This document shows, one piece after another, positions 16,985 to 24,980 of a stretch of 64,000 nt of DNA. A program made the position numbers and the translations under genes. Below the pieces are notes generated by a model. The model had not been told where the DNA came from, searched no databases, and was given only the letters and a program-made list of their open reading frames with translations. The stretch is from Erythrobacter ani. GTDB taxonomy: Bacteria > Pseudomonadota > Alphaproteobacteria > Sphingomonadales > Sphingomonadaceae. Numbering within the stretch: the first letter of the stretch is position 1; each line of letters begins with the position of its first letter. Location of the stretch: the NCBI RefSeq assembly GCF_019204025.1, contig NZ_JAGSPB010000001.1:1054001-1118000 (forward strand), written 5' to 3'.

Positions 16985-18847
16985 GTGCAAGCCAACGAAC
17001 ATCCAGCATCCGGGGCGCGCCCGGTGATCGATCCTACCGACCCGCAAGCGCTCCAGGACATCGACCGCGCTGACAATTTGGTCGAACTCTTTCTGAAGCG
17101 CGCCGATGAAAAGGGCGATGCTCCGTTTCTGGGGCGCAAGAAAGACGGCGAATGGACCACCCAGAGCTGGCGACAGGTCGCGGACCAAGTTTGCCTGCTG
17201 GCCGAAAGCCTGCGCCATATCGGGCTGGGCGAAGGCGACCGCGTTACCATCGTTTCCGAAAACCGTCCGGAATGGTGCGTTGCCGATCTCGCGATCATGG
17301 CAGCGGGATGCATCTCGGTCCCGACCTATATCACGAATACAGAGCGCGATCACGCGCACATCCTCGACAATTCGGGCGCGCGGGCGGTCATCGTCTCAAC
17401 CGAGAAACTGCTCAAACCGCTTGTGGGCGCAATTGGGCGCACCGGCATAGTCGAGCACGTCATCGGAATCGAGGATCTCCACCGCCAACAGGCGAGCAGC
17501 TTCGACTATCACAATTGGGACGATCTGATCGCAGGCGACGCGGCTGCCGCGCGCGAATCCGTCGACGCGCGCCTCGCCCATATCAAGCGGGACGATACGG
17601 CCTGTCTGATCTACACCAGCGGCACGGGCGGCGCGCCGCGCGGGGTGAAACAGCACCACGGATCAATCCTTTGCAATATCGCAGGGGCGGCGGAAATCCT
17701 CATCAACGATTTCGGACTCAGCGAAGAGCGCTTTCTCTCGTTCCTCCCGCTCAGCCACGCCTATGAGCATACTGGAGGGCAATACCTGCCGATCGCGGTC
17801 GGGGCGGAAATCTTCTATTCCGAAGGCCTGGAAAAGCTCGCCTCGAACATCGAGGAAACCAGCCCGACATTCATGGTGGTGGTGCCGCGCCTGTTCGAGG
17901 TGCTGCGCACGCGCATCATGAAGCAGGTCGAGAAACAGGGCCGCGTGGCCAACTTCATGATGGATACTGCGCTCAGGATCAGCGAAAATTCAACAGAGGG
18001 CAAGAAACGCCTGCGCGACCGTCCGCTCGATGCGCTGGTGGAACGCACCCTTCGCCCCAAGATCCGAGCCAAGTTCGGCGGGCGGATCAAGGCGATGGTT
18101 TCCGGCGGCGCCCCGCTCAACCCCGATGTCGGCAATTTCTTCGAGGCAATGGGGCTCACCATGCTGCAAGGATACGGCCAGACCGAGGCCGGGCCCGTGA
18201 TGAGCTGCAACCGGCCCAAAATCGGTCTGAAAATGGACACGGTCGGGCCGCCGATGCGCGGCGTCGATATCGAGATTGCCGAGGACGGCGAAATCCTGTG
18301 CCGCGGCGAATTGGTCATGCACGGTTACTGGCAGAATGATGCCGAAACGGCGCGCACGATCATTGATGGATGGCTGCACACTGGCGATATCGGCCACCTC
18401 GATGACAAAGGCCGGATCGTGATCACCGACCGCAAGAAGGATATGATCGTCAACGACAAGGGCGATAATGTTGCCCCGCAAAAAATCGAAGGGATGCTCA
18501 CGCTGCAACCCGAAATCGCGCAGGCGATGGTGAGCGGTGACAAGCGCCCGCACGTGGTCGGCCTGATAGTACCAGACGCCGAATGGGCGCTCGAATGGGC
18601 GCGCGCAAATGATGAGAAGTTCGACCTCAAGGCGCTGCAGAACCTGCCCGCTTTCAAACAGGCAGTGCGGAAGGCCGTCGACCGGACCAATGCGGACCTC
18701 TCCGTGATCGAAAAAGTGCGAAAGTTCGAATTTGCGGACGAAGCTTTTACGATCGAGAACGAGGAAATGACGCCGAGCATGAAAATCCGCCGGCATAAAA
18801 TCCGCGACCGCTACCAGCCGCGCATCGACGGGATGTACAAGGGGTAG
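16985..18847 (+). CDS. long-chain acyl-CoA synthetase (AMP-forming)
   Basis: A 620-residue ANL-superfamily ligase that activates fatty acids through an acyl-adenylate. Motifs: P-loop IYTSGTGGAPRGVKQHHG near residue 210 (with G and R at positions more often T and K), GYGQTEAGPV, GWLHTGDIG, and the hinge DRKKDMIVNDKGDNVAPQKIE. Length fits the FAA1/FadD15-like subgroup. It starts at GTG with AGGAGA about 10 bases upstream. It ends 19 bases from the convergent gene at 18867. Confidence 0.9.
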   Translation: MQANEHPASGARPVIDPTDPQALQDIDRADNLVELFLKRADEKGDAPFLGRKKDGEWTTQSWRQVADQVCLLAESLRHIGLGEGDRVTIVSENRPEWCVADLAIMAAGCISVPTYITNTERDHAHILDNSGARAVIVSTEKLLKPLVGAIGRTGIVEHVIGIEDLHRQQASSFDYHNWDDLIAGDAAAARESVDARLAHIKRDDTACLIYTSGTGGAPRGVKQHHGSILCNIAGAAEILINDFGLSEERFLSFLPLSHAYEHTGGQYLPIAVGAEIFYSEGLEKLASNIEETSPTFMVVVPRLFEVLRTRIMKQVEKQGRVANFMMDTALRISENSTEGKKRLRDRPLDALVERTLRPKIRAKFGGRIKAMVSGGAPLNPDVGNFFEAMGLTMLQGYGQTEAGPVMSCNRPKIGLKMDTVGPPMRGVDIEIAEDGEILCRGELVMHGYWQNDAETARTIIDGWLHTGDIGHLDDKGRIVITDRKKDMIVNDKGDNVAPQKIEGMLTLQPEIAQAMVSGDKRPHVVGLIVPDAEWALEWARANDEKFDLKALQNLPAFKQAVRKAVDRTNADLSVIEKVRKFEFADEAFTIENEEMTPSMKIRRHKIRDRYQPRIDGMYKG

Positions 18848-18866
18848 TCTGCCGGCGAAGCGGGCT

Positions 18867-19397
18867 TCAAGCCGCCTCGACGTCCTCGATGAACTCGGGA
18901 TAAAAGCTTGGGATTGCATCCGACCATGCAGGTGCGGTCGCTGCTGCTTCGCTCAAGCTTTGTAGCAGCATCTTGCGTCGTTCGGGCCGAATTTGCGGCA
19001 GAGCCGCTGCGGCGCAGAATACAGCGGGCAAATAGGGCCGCGCTTCGGGACCGAGCAGACGTTCGTACAGGAAACGGAAGGCCGAAAACGTCGCGAGCCG
19101 CTCCTGCTCGAGATCGAAGGTGACAGTGCGTACAAGCTTGCCGATGAACCGCTCGATCTCACCCATGGCACCGACCGTAGGAACGAGGTCGCGGAGGGTC
19201 TTCAGATCCTGATAGGCCACATACTGGCGGCGGATCGCAGTGTTCTCTTGCTCAGTCCGACCCCACAGGCGAAACGCATCGCAGCGCGCCAGCCCAATAT
19301 CGAGGCTGCGTTTGATGTAGCGTTGCTCACACGCGGCGAAGCTTGCGAACTCGCGCATTTCGCCGATGGCCAAACTGGTGGTGCTGGCAAGTGTCAC
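18867..19397 (-). CDS. conserved-looking protein of unknown function
   Basis: A 176-residue, largely helical soluble protein with no signal peptide or membrane segment and no family I recognise. Arg-rich helices such as YIKRSLDIGLARCDAFRLWG and KLVRTVTFDLEQERLATFSAFRFLYERLLG suggest a compact all-alpha fold. The GTG start at 19397 has AGGGAG 7 bases upstream, but that sequence is one arm of a hairpin (19405-19419), and a CtrA-type half-site pair lies just above it. Both suggest deliberate regulation. Confidence 0.6.
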   Translation of the reverse strand: MTLASTTSLAIGEMREFASFAACEQRYIKRSLDIGLARCDAFRLWGRTEQENTAIRRQYVAYQDLKTLRDLVPTVGAMGEIERFIGKLVRTVTFDLEQERLATFSAFRFLYERLLGPEARPYLPAVFCAAAALPQIRPERRKMLLQSLSEAAATAPAWSDAIPSFYPEFIEDVEAA

Positions 19398-19404
19398 GGT
19401 CGTC

Positions 19405-19419
19405 TCCCTGTTACAGGGA
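19405..19419 (-). promoter_or_regulatory. hairpin covering a ribosome binding site
   Basis: TCCCTG and CAGGGA form a perfect 6-bp stem with a 3-base loop. On the minus-strand transcript the second arm is the AGGGAG-type Shine-Dalgarno of the gene starting at 19397, so folding would mask it. A thermosensor-like or protein-controlled switch is possible; this is inference. Confidence 0.4.
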
Positions 19420-19437
19420 CCTTTTCGCCGACCATGG

Positions 19438-19452
19438 TTAATTTTGTGTTAG
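19438..19452 (-). promoter_or_regulatory. CtrA-like binding site
   Basis: TTAA, seven bases, then TTAG: one mismatch from the TTAA-N7-TTAA site of the alphaproteobacterial cell-cycle regulator CtrA. It is 41-55 bases upstream of the gene starting at 19397. Such a short motif can occur by chance, so confidence is low. Confidence 0.3.
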
Positions 19453-19456
19453 GCGG

Positions 19457-19759
19457 TTAGCCGGAAATCACATCCGCCCAATCGGGGTGGCGGTCGGCCT
19501 GAGCTTTGAAAAAGGGGCAGAGCGGCACGATCTTGAAGCCCTTCTCGCGCGCATCGGCGACCACCCGCTCGGCGAGAAACCTACCGTAGCCGCGTCCGCG
19601 AAATGCATCCGGCACGCCGGTGTGATCGACGATGATGAGTGTGTCGGACGCACGAGAATAGGTAAGCTCGGCTTCCTCGCCCTCACCATCCGGTCTGATG
19701 ACGTATCGGCCCTTCAACCCGTGATCTTCGAGCGTTATTTGCGGCGGGGTGTCGGTCAT
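19457..19759 (-). CDS. small GNAT-fold acetyltransferase (YidJ/NATD1-like)
   Basis: A 100-residue minimal GNAT. The AELTYSRASDTLIIVDHTGVPDAFRGRGYGRFLAE block contains the acetyl-CoA loop FRGRGYG; the C-terminal KIVPLCPFFKAQADRHPDWADV is characteristic of the short YidJ/NATD1 group. The substrate is unknown. Its ATG overlaps the thiSG stop (TAATG), so it is translated with thiSG. Confidence 0.85.
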   Translation of the reverse strand: MTDTPPQITLEDHGLKGRYVIRPDGEGEEAELTYSRASDTLIIVDHTGVPDAFRGRGYGRFLAERVVADAREKGFKIVPLCPFFKAQADRHPDWADVISG

Positions 19760-20751
19760 TAAATGAGTCCCGCTAAGGGTGAACTGGGATCGGCATATTT
19801 GCGGCGGCCCATACGCCCGGCAAGATAGGCTTCACGGCCTGCCTCGACGGCAAGTTGCATCGCCCGGGCCATCCGGATCGGGTCTTTCGCCTCAGCTATG
19901 GCAGTATTCATGAGGATGCCGTCGCAGCCCAGTTCCATACCCACTGCCGCGTCCGAAGCAGTCCCGACGCCTGCATCGACCAGCACCGGTACATTAGCGC
20001 CTTCGACAATCAGTCGGATCGTGACCTGGTTCTGGATGCCCAGCCCCGATCCGATCGGCGCGCCCAGCGGCATGATTGCCACCGCGCCGGCATCTTCCAG
20101 CTGTTTGGCCGCGATGGGATCGTCGACGCAGTAAACCATCGGGAGGAAGCCCTCCTTGGCGAGCGTTTCCGTCGCCGCCAGCGTTTCGCGCATGTCGGGA
20201 TAGAGCGTGCGCGCCTCGCCAAGCACTTCGAGTTTGACGAGATCCCAGCCGCCTGCCTCCCGCGCCAGCCGCAGGGTGCGCACGGCATCGTCACCGGTAA
20301 AACATCCCGCGGTGTTTGGCAGATATGTCACCTTCTTGGGATCGATGTAATCGGTCAGCATCGGCGCTTTGGGATCGCTCACATTCACCCGCCGCACGGC
20401 AACCGTGACGATTTCCGCGCCGCTTGCTTCGAGTGCGGCGGCGTTCTGTTCGAAATCCTTGTATTTGCCGGTCCCGACAATCAGGCGTGACCGGAACGTT
20501 CGGCCCGCGACGCTCCATGTGTCAGTTTTGCCATCTGCGTCATCCCCGCCGCCGACGAAGTGCACGATCTCCAGCGTGTCGCCCGCTGCAAGCGGAGCTT
20601 CCGCCAGGGTCGAGCGCGGCACGATATCGCCATTGCGTTCGACCGCGACCTTCTCCGGCGTAAACTCTAACTCGCGCACAAGATCTGCGATCGTCGCGGC
20701 GCTCGTCCGGCGCGATTCGCCATTCAGGGTGATGCTTTTGGTATCGCTCAT
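19759..20751 (-). CDS. thiG: fused sulfur carrier-thiazole synthase (ThiS-ThiG)
   Basis: A 330-residue fusion. Residues 1-70 are a ThiS ubiquitin-like sulfur carrier ending in VHFVGGG; residues about 78-330 are ThiG, which forms the thiazole phosphate of thiamine. ThiG features include [30 protein letters not shown], the Schiff-base lysine in [17 protein letters not shown] and the phosphate site [21 protein letters not shown]. The ThiS diglycine that normally becomes a C-terminal thiocarboxylate is internal here. No THI-box riboswitch was seen upstream. Confidence 0.92.
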   Translation of the reverse strand: MSDTKSITLNGESRRTSAATIADLVRELEFTPEKVAVERNGDIVPRSTLAEAPLAAGDTLEIVHFVGGGDDADGKTDTWSVAGRTFRSRLIVGTGKYKDFEQNAAALEASGAEIVTVAVRRVNVSDPKAPMLTDYIDPKKVTYLPNTAGCFTGDDAVRTLRLAREAGGWDLVKLEVLGEARTLYPDMRETLAATETLAKEGFLPMVYCVDDPIAAKQLEDAGAVAIMPLGAPIGSGLGIQNQVTIRLIVEGANVPVLVDAGVGTASDAAVGMELGCDGILMNTAIAEAKDPIRMARAMQLAVEAGREAYLAGRMGRRKYADPSSPLAGLI

Positions 20752-20812
20752 GGGAGGTGAAATAGGCCTCAGCGCAGCAAGCGCAACCGCGAGTTTGCGA
20801 GGCCTGCGCGGA

Positions 20813-21193
20813 TCAGTCTGAGCGCGAGGCCGGGCGCAGGTTCAGCAGGTGGCCTGCCGAAACCAGCACCACACCGATCAGCGTGAGGATCGCTTCACCA
20901 GCGCCGTGCGGGATCGCGAGCGCTCCGCCCATGAAGGTAAGTCCCGTCATCGCGGTTACGAACGGCGCCGCACGCCGATGCTTCAGAGCGCCCCACCCGA
21001 TCGCAACCGCCGCAATGATCAGTGCCAGCGCCAGTCCGAACCGGTGAATTTCGGGCGACAAGAGAAAGTGCGAGCCAAGGCCCAAAGCCGACACGACGAC
21101 GATAGTTGCGACGCAGTGCAGTGCGCAGAGCCCTGCGAGCAAAATGCCTGCGCGGTCGAACCGCTGGCGAATCGAGAGGAAGGTGTCAGCCAT
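20813..21193 (-). CDS. MerC domain membrane protein
   Basis: A 126-residue protein with four hydrophobic segments and the MerC signature cysteine pair in [13 protein letters not shown] near residue 23. MerC proteins were first known as mercury importers, but chromosomal copies in alphaproteobacteria often have other or unknown metal roles. A Zur-like palindrome 15 bases upstream of the ATG suggests control by zinc. It lies 61 bases upstream of thiSG on the same strand. Confidence 0.83.
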   Translation of the reverse strand: MADTFLSIRQRFDRAGILLAGLCALHCVATIVVVSALGLGSHFLLSPEIHRFGLALALIIAAVAIGWGALKHRRAAPFVTAMTGLTFMGGALAIPHGAGEAILTLIGVVLVSAGHLLNLRPASRSD

Positions 21194-21207
21194 GTGGTGG
21201 AACTGCA

Positions 21208-21230
21208 GATATGTAACATTATCACATTTC
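21208..21230 (-). promoter_or_regulatory. Zur-box-like palindrome before the MerC gene
   Basis: A 23-base imperfect palindrome. The outer arms read GATATGT on the plus strand and GAAATGT on the minus strand, around a central AACATTATC. This resembles the alphaproteobacterial Zur site built on ATGTTATAATATAACAT. It ends 15 bases from the MerC ATG, where a repressor would block initiation. Assignment to Zur is by resemblance only. Confidence 0.5.
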
Positions 21231-21346
21231 GCAAGTCCTGCGGCATCGAACTATCGATTTAGCGGGCAATCTTGCGCCCTTTGCAAAGGGGTTTGCGGCA
21301 AACGGACTTGCGCAAAGCCGCCTCGCGGCACATTTACGCGGCCATC

Positions 21347-22426
21347 ATGGCCACCAGCGCTCTTCCGAACGAATTGCACGAATCGCATCGCGACCCTTTC
21401 GCTCGCCCACTTGCGATTGCGCGCTGGCTTGAGGTGGTAGCGGCCTTCGTCGTGGTCATCGTACTGGTTGGGGGTATCACGCGGCTCACAGAAAGCGGCC
21501 TTTCGATTACCGAATGGAATGTGGCCACCGGCATTCTCCCACCCTTGAACGACGCAGCGTGGCAGGAAGAGTTCGCGAAGTACCGAGCCACGCCGGAATA
21601 CAGGCTCGAGGCGAGCGTTGGCGGCATGACGCTCGCCGATTTCAAGTTCATCTTCTTCTGGGAGTGGTTCCACAGACTGCTCGCGCGGCTGGTCGGCGTG
21701 GTTTACGCGGTTCCGCTGCTGTGGTTCTGGATCAAGGGCGTGATACCTCGCGGGTTTAAGCCGCGCTTGGTCGGCTTGCTTGCGCTGGGCGGGCTTCAGG
21801 GCTTGTTCGGTTGGCTCATGGTCCAATCGGGACTCGTCGGCGATATGACCGATGTAAGCCATTTCCGTCTGTCACTCCATTTGCTCACCGCGCTGCTGCT
21901 GCTTGCCGGGCTCGTCTGGACGACACGGGACATGCGGCGAATTGCGCGCGAGCCTGGCGTGGCCCCGGCTCCGTTCACAGTAGCATCGGTGATTGTCGCG
22001 GCGGTGCTGTTTATCCAGCTGCTGCTCGGCGCATGGGTTGCAGGTCTCAATGCAGGCCACGCCGCCTATGACTGGCCGCTAATGAACGGCAGGCTCATTC
22101 CTGAGATCGACTGGTCGAGCGGCTTTTTCTGGACGCTGACCCACGATCCGTTTCTGCTGCATTTCCTGCACCGCTGGTGGGCATGGATCGCGGTGATCGC
22201 GCTGGTCTGGCTCGCCCGGAGGGTTCGAAAAACCGACCGTCTGGCCTCGATTTTGGTCCATAGCGCGTTCGGGCTGATGGTCCTGCTCGGCATTGCGACT
22301 GTCCTGTCAGGTGTTTCGCTCTGGATGGCGGCAATGCACCAGCTGACCGGCGCACTGCTGGTGGCGGCGACCGCGTGGGCGATGCACAGCGATGGTGTCC
22401 AGCGCCAGATGCGTCAGGCGCAATGA
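21347..22426 (+). CDS. ctaA: heme A synthase
   Basis: A 359-residue COX15/CtaA protein that converts heme O to heme A for aa3-type oxidase. About eight membrane segments are evident. The four heme-ligand histidines appear in FFWEWFHRLLARL, HFRLSLHLLTALLL, FLLHFLHRWWAWI and MAAMHQLTGALLV. The start MATSALPNELHESHRDPFARPLAI is typical; the frame is open upstream but lacks family features. Its stop overlaps cutA (ATGA). Confidence 0.94.
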   Translation: MATSALPNELHESHRDPFARPLAIARWLEVVAAFVVVIVLVGGITRLTESGLSITEWNVATGILPPLNDAAWQEEFAKYRATPEYRLEASVGGMTLADFKFIFFWEWFHRLLARLVGVVYAVPLLWFWIKGVIPRGFKPRLVGLLALGGLQGLFGWLMVQSGLVGDMTDVSHFRLSLHLLTALLLLAGLVWTTRDMRRIAREPGVAPAPFTVASVIVAAVLFIQLLLGAWVAGLNAGHAAYDWPLMNGRLIPEIDWSSGFFWTLTHDPFLLHFLHRWWAWIAVIALVWLARRVRKTDRLASILVHSAFGLMVLLGIATVLSGVSLWMAAMHQLTGALLVAATAWAMHSDGVQRQMRQAQ

Positions 22427-22758
22427 GCGGAAAGGGCGCCGCTCTCGTCTGGTGTCCTTTTCCCGACCGCGAGACGGCGCGCAGTGCCGCCGGAACGCTG
22501 CTCGACGAATCGCTGATCGCTTGCGCCAACATCATCGGCGAGATCGAAGCGATCTTCGATTGGCAGGAGACGCGCTCGAGTGGCACAGAAATCGCAGTCT
22601 TGTTCAAAACAACCGGTGAAAGGCTGGAAGACCTCGTTAGTCGTTTGGGCGAACTCCACCCCTATGATACGCCTGCGATCACGGGCTGGTCTTGCGAACA
22701 GGCCCATCCAGCGACGCTGGATTGGCTGATACTGCAGACCCGCACGAGCAAGAAATAA
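22423..22758 (+). CDS. cutA: CutA1 divalent-cation tolerance protein
   Basis: A 111-residue CutA, a small trimeric cytoplasmic protein associated with copper and other cation tolerance. Family blocks: WCPFPDRETARSAAGTLLDESLIACANI, the IFDWQETRSSGTEIAVLFKT core, and LHPYDTPAITGW near the C-terminus. ATG 22423 overlaps the ctaA stop, indicating coupled translation. Confidence 0.92.
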   Translation: MSGKGAALVWCPFPDRETARSAAGTLLDESLIACANIIGEIEAIFDWQETRSSGTEIAVLFKTTGERLEDLVSRLGELHPYDTPAITGWSCEQAHPATLDWLILQTRTSKK

Positions 22759-22803
22759 TATGCCGTCAGTCAGTCGCGGCAAATAACAGGGTCGGAGATT
22801 GAA

Positions 22804-23535
22804 ATGACGAGAGCAACTCGTCGCGGGGCCGTTGCGGGATTGGCCGGTTTGGGCTTTGGTGCCGGAGCCGCCATTGTCCCCTTACCATTGCACGCGAAAA
22901 CACCGATCACCGCTCCTCAGGGGCCGATGCTGCTCAAGCGGCGGATAGAGCGTGCGCTCCGCGACGGCGCGACGCTGGTGATCGAACGGGAGTGGGAGGT
23001 GCGCTTCGCGGTGCAGGGCCAGGGGATTGCAATCGGCGGTCGCCAATTGTCCGCCCATGTCGAGGCGCCCGCCGCGCTCGCAGCGCTTGCTCGCATCGAG
23101 GAGGACCGTTCGACCGAGGCGATGTGGGCCATCCTGCTTGCGGAAAACGGTCTGATAGCCGCTGCGGGGACATACACCCAGAAGCACGATATCGACGCGG
23201 CTGCTTCACAGGCAAGGTCGATCATCGCGAAACGGCCGGAAAGCGCAGATGCGAAAGCATTGCATCGGACCAACATCGCCCAATTGCAGAAAGCCGGCGG
23301 TGCCTTGTTGGACCAACTCCCGCCCGACCTCTTCTTTCCGGCCAGTGACACTCCACGCGAAATGACGCGCAAGATCGAAATGGCAGGTGGTCAGACGGGC
23401 CGCTTCATTGTTCGTTACGTCGCCAAGCGGGCCCGTAACAATGCGTGGCTCGCCCATGCGCAGCGAACCATCGTCACTGCGATCGGCGATGACGAGCGCA
23501 GATCGTCCGACACCTGGGTGATGTCAGCCCTATGA
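22804..23535 (+). CDS. exported protein of unknown function
   Basis: A 243-residue protein with a signal-like N-terminus MTRATRRGAVAGLAGLGFG ending near LPLHAKTP; the paired arginines before a moderately hydrophobic stretch make Tat export possible. The mature domain has VIEREWEVRFAVQGQGIAIGG and regularly spaced strands, but I recognise no family. GGAG is 7 bases upstream of the ATG, a good ribosome site. It stands alone between cutA and a strong hairpin at 23.6 kb. Confidence 0.65.
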   Translation: MTRATRRGAVAGLAGLGFGAGAAIVPLPLHAKTPITAPQGPMLLKRRIERALRDGATLVIEREWEVRFAVQGQGIAIGGRQLSAHVEAPAALAALARIEEDRSTEAMWAILLAENGLIAAAGTYTQKHDIDAAASQARSIIAKRPESADAKALHRTNIAQLQKAGGALLDQLPPDLFFPASDTPREMTRKIEMAGGQTGRFIVRYVAKRARNNAWLAHAQRTIVTAIGDDERRSSDTWVMSAL

Positions 23536-23570
23536 TGTGCAAGAGCACGCCGCGTTGCCTGGTGAATGGA

Positions 23571-23609
23571 AAAGGCCCGGTGTCTGAGGGTCGAAGTCAG
23601 ACACCGGGC
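23571..23609 (-). terminator. intrinsic terminator after the sigma-like gene
   Basis: A perfect 13-bp stem, GCCCGGTGTCTGA (23575-23587) and TCAGACACCGGGC (23597-23609), with a 9-base loop. On the minus strand it is followed by CTTTTCC. It lies about 50 bases past the stop of the minus-strand gene ending at 23662, and the plus-strand side has no T-run. Confidence 0.65.
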
Positions 23610-23661
23610 TAAGTGCGCGCGCCCTTGGGGGGGGTCAGGGACTGGGCGCGGCGCTTTCCTA

Positions 23662-24087
23662 CTATTGGATCGAACCCTGGAGTGGATGTTCAGCCCGATA
23701 GTCGGCAATCGCAAGCAACCAACCCAGAACGGACTTTGTGATGTCCCAGGTACGGCGCTTTTCGTTTACGGAGACGAGGGTCTCTTCGACCAGCCGCAGC
23801 GCGACTTCATCCGTGTTTCTTTGTGAGAAATAGATCTCAAGGCAAATCTCGAATTCCTGCATTAGCTGCCCGAAAGCGCGCTTATCGCCGATCAAGGAGC
23901 GGTTCATGAGCGAACGCCAGGCTGGCGGGTCTTCGTATCCAACGTAAGCCTCGGCCGTTGTCGGTCGGCGGGCAACGTCGGGAAGCTTGAAGCGTTGGTG
24001 CTTCACTCTGCCCTCGAAAGGGAAGCCCCGCGGATGCGCCACGGATCCGGCGCCCTCGGTCGTTATTGTGTTTTGGTAGAGGCTCAT
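23662..24087 (-). CDS. sigma-70 region 2-like protein lacking region 4
   Basis: A 141-residue protein. The first 50 residues have no recognised domain. The C-terminal part, from AWRSLMNRSLIGDKRAFGQL through VEETLVSVNEKRRTWD to SVLGWLLAIADYRAEH, follows the region 2 layout of ECF sigma factors (GD-x-x-AF, then the acidic helix, then the WLLxIA-x-xR helix). It ends there, with no region 4 for -35 recognition. GGAGG 5 bases before ATG 24087 supports the start. It could be a truncated sigma, a core RNAP-binding decoy or a co-regulator. It is divergent from the pseudokinase gene. Confidence 0.6.
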   Translation of the reverse strand: MSLYQNTITTEGAGSVAHPRGFPFEGRVKHQRFKLPDVARRPTTAEAYVGYEDPPAWRSLMNRSLIGDKRAFGQLMQEFEICLEIYFSQRNTDEVALRLVEETLVSVNEKRRTWDITKSVLGWLLAIADYRAEHPLQGSIQ

Positions 24088-24341
24088 GCCGCCCTCCGCT
24101 TCTCGACGACCCACCTTGGTTCGTGATTTGTAAGGTGGTGTTTTTCGCTGCTGCGGTATTTCACGATCAGCGCGAAATTGTTCAAATCCCGGACGCAGCG
24201 CAATTTTCGAAGCTTCGGACGCAAAAGAACCTGTTTTCAGCAGCGAATCACGAAAACCGTGCCGCGATTTCGAAAGCGGATCGCCGGTTGGGGGTCGAGG
24301 GTCATGCTCACGGATTCTCCGAACACGCCTATCTGGCCCTC

Positions 24342-24971
24342 ATGTTGCGAAAGGTCGCTGATACCATGTCGGAAAAAACCGAGATCGCACAGCGACTTGT
24401 CCGTGACGATGTTCAGTTCATCTCCAGCCTGCTGAACATAGAACGACGCAATCTTCTTCCCGATTGCTTTGCCGATTGCGCAAAGGCCTTGCGGGCGCTC
24501 AGCCTCAGGATCGAGATACTTTCCTTTATCGACAACTTCGTTTTCGCTAAAAACGGCAGTCCAACTCTCCCGGCGGACGAGTTTTTGGCCGCGCTGATCG
24601 AGCTGATGAACGACCGCTATAAATTCACCTTGAGTGGTCTCGCGATCGAAGTCGGTGGGGTCGTTTCCCATCGCAAAAGCCGCGGTATCGCCCTCATAAT
24701 CAACGAAGTGCTTATTGCCTGGATGCGCGGTCGGTCATCCGATGACGGGACCGAGGCCAGTTTCGAGTTTACCCGAATGCCGGACGAAATCGTCCTCCGG
24801 ATCAAGCTCGCACCTTTGATCGACGAGGAGAGTGAAGTAAGTAGAGTCGTGCTGACTGAATTGCTGCGAGAACACGCGGGTGACATGCAGCCCACAAATC
24901 TAGCCGGCGAAAGCGGATGGAGTATTACACTGCCTGATCCCAATCATCTCAAATTCTCAGACAGCGCTTAA
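24342..24971 (+). CDS. degenerate HisKA_2/HWE-type histidine kinase-like protein
   Basis: About 209 residues. LVRDDVQFISSLLNIE aligns with the HRVKNNLQxISSLLxLQ box of HisKA_2 kinases, but the phosphoacceptor histidine position is R (QRLVRDD). The ATP-binding N-box, normally LIxNELxTNAxKHA, reads LIINEVLIAWMRG, losing the second Asn. So it has kinase architecture without the catalytic residues and may be a signalling pseudokinase. No sensor domain is visible. The start is uncertain: ATG 24342 is used, ATG 24366 has GAAAGG 11 bases upstream, and the frame is open upstream to about 24066. It ends 9 bases before the response regulator. Confidence 0.6.
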   Translation: MLRKVADTMSEKTEIAQRLVRDDVQFISSLLNIERRNLLPDCFADCAKALRALSLRIEILSFIDNFVFAKNGSPTLPADEFLAALIELMNDRYKFTLSGLAIEVGGVVSHRKSRGIALIINEVLIAWMRGRSSDDGTEASFEFTRMPDEIVLRIKLAPLIDEESEVSRVVLTELLREHAGDMQPTNLAGESGWSITLPDPNHLKFSDSA

Positions 24972-24980
24972 GGGCTTCGC

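Noticed and set aside
20752..20812. Possible TPP riboswitch before thiSG
   Set aside because: The 61-base spacer is too short and has no THI-box CUGAGA core on the right strand.
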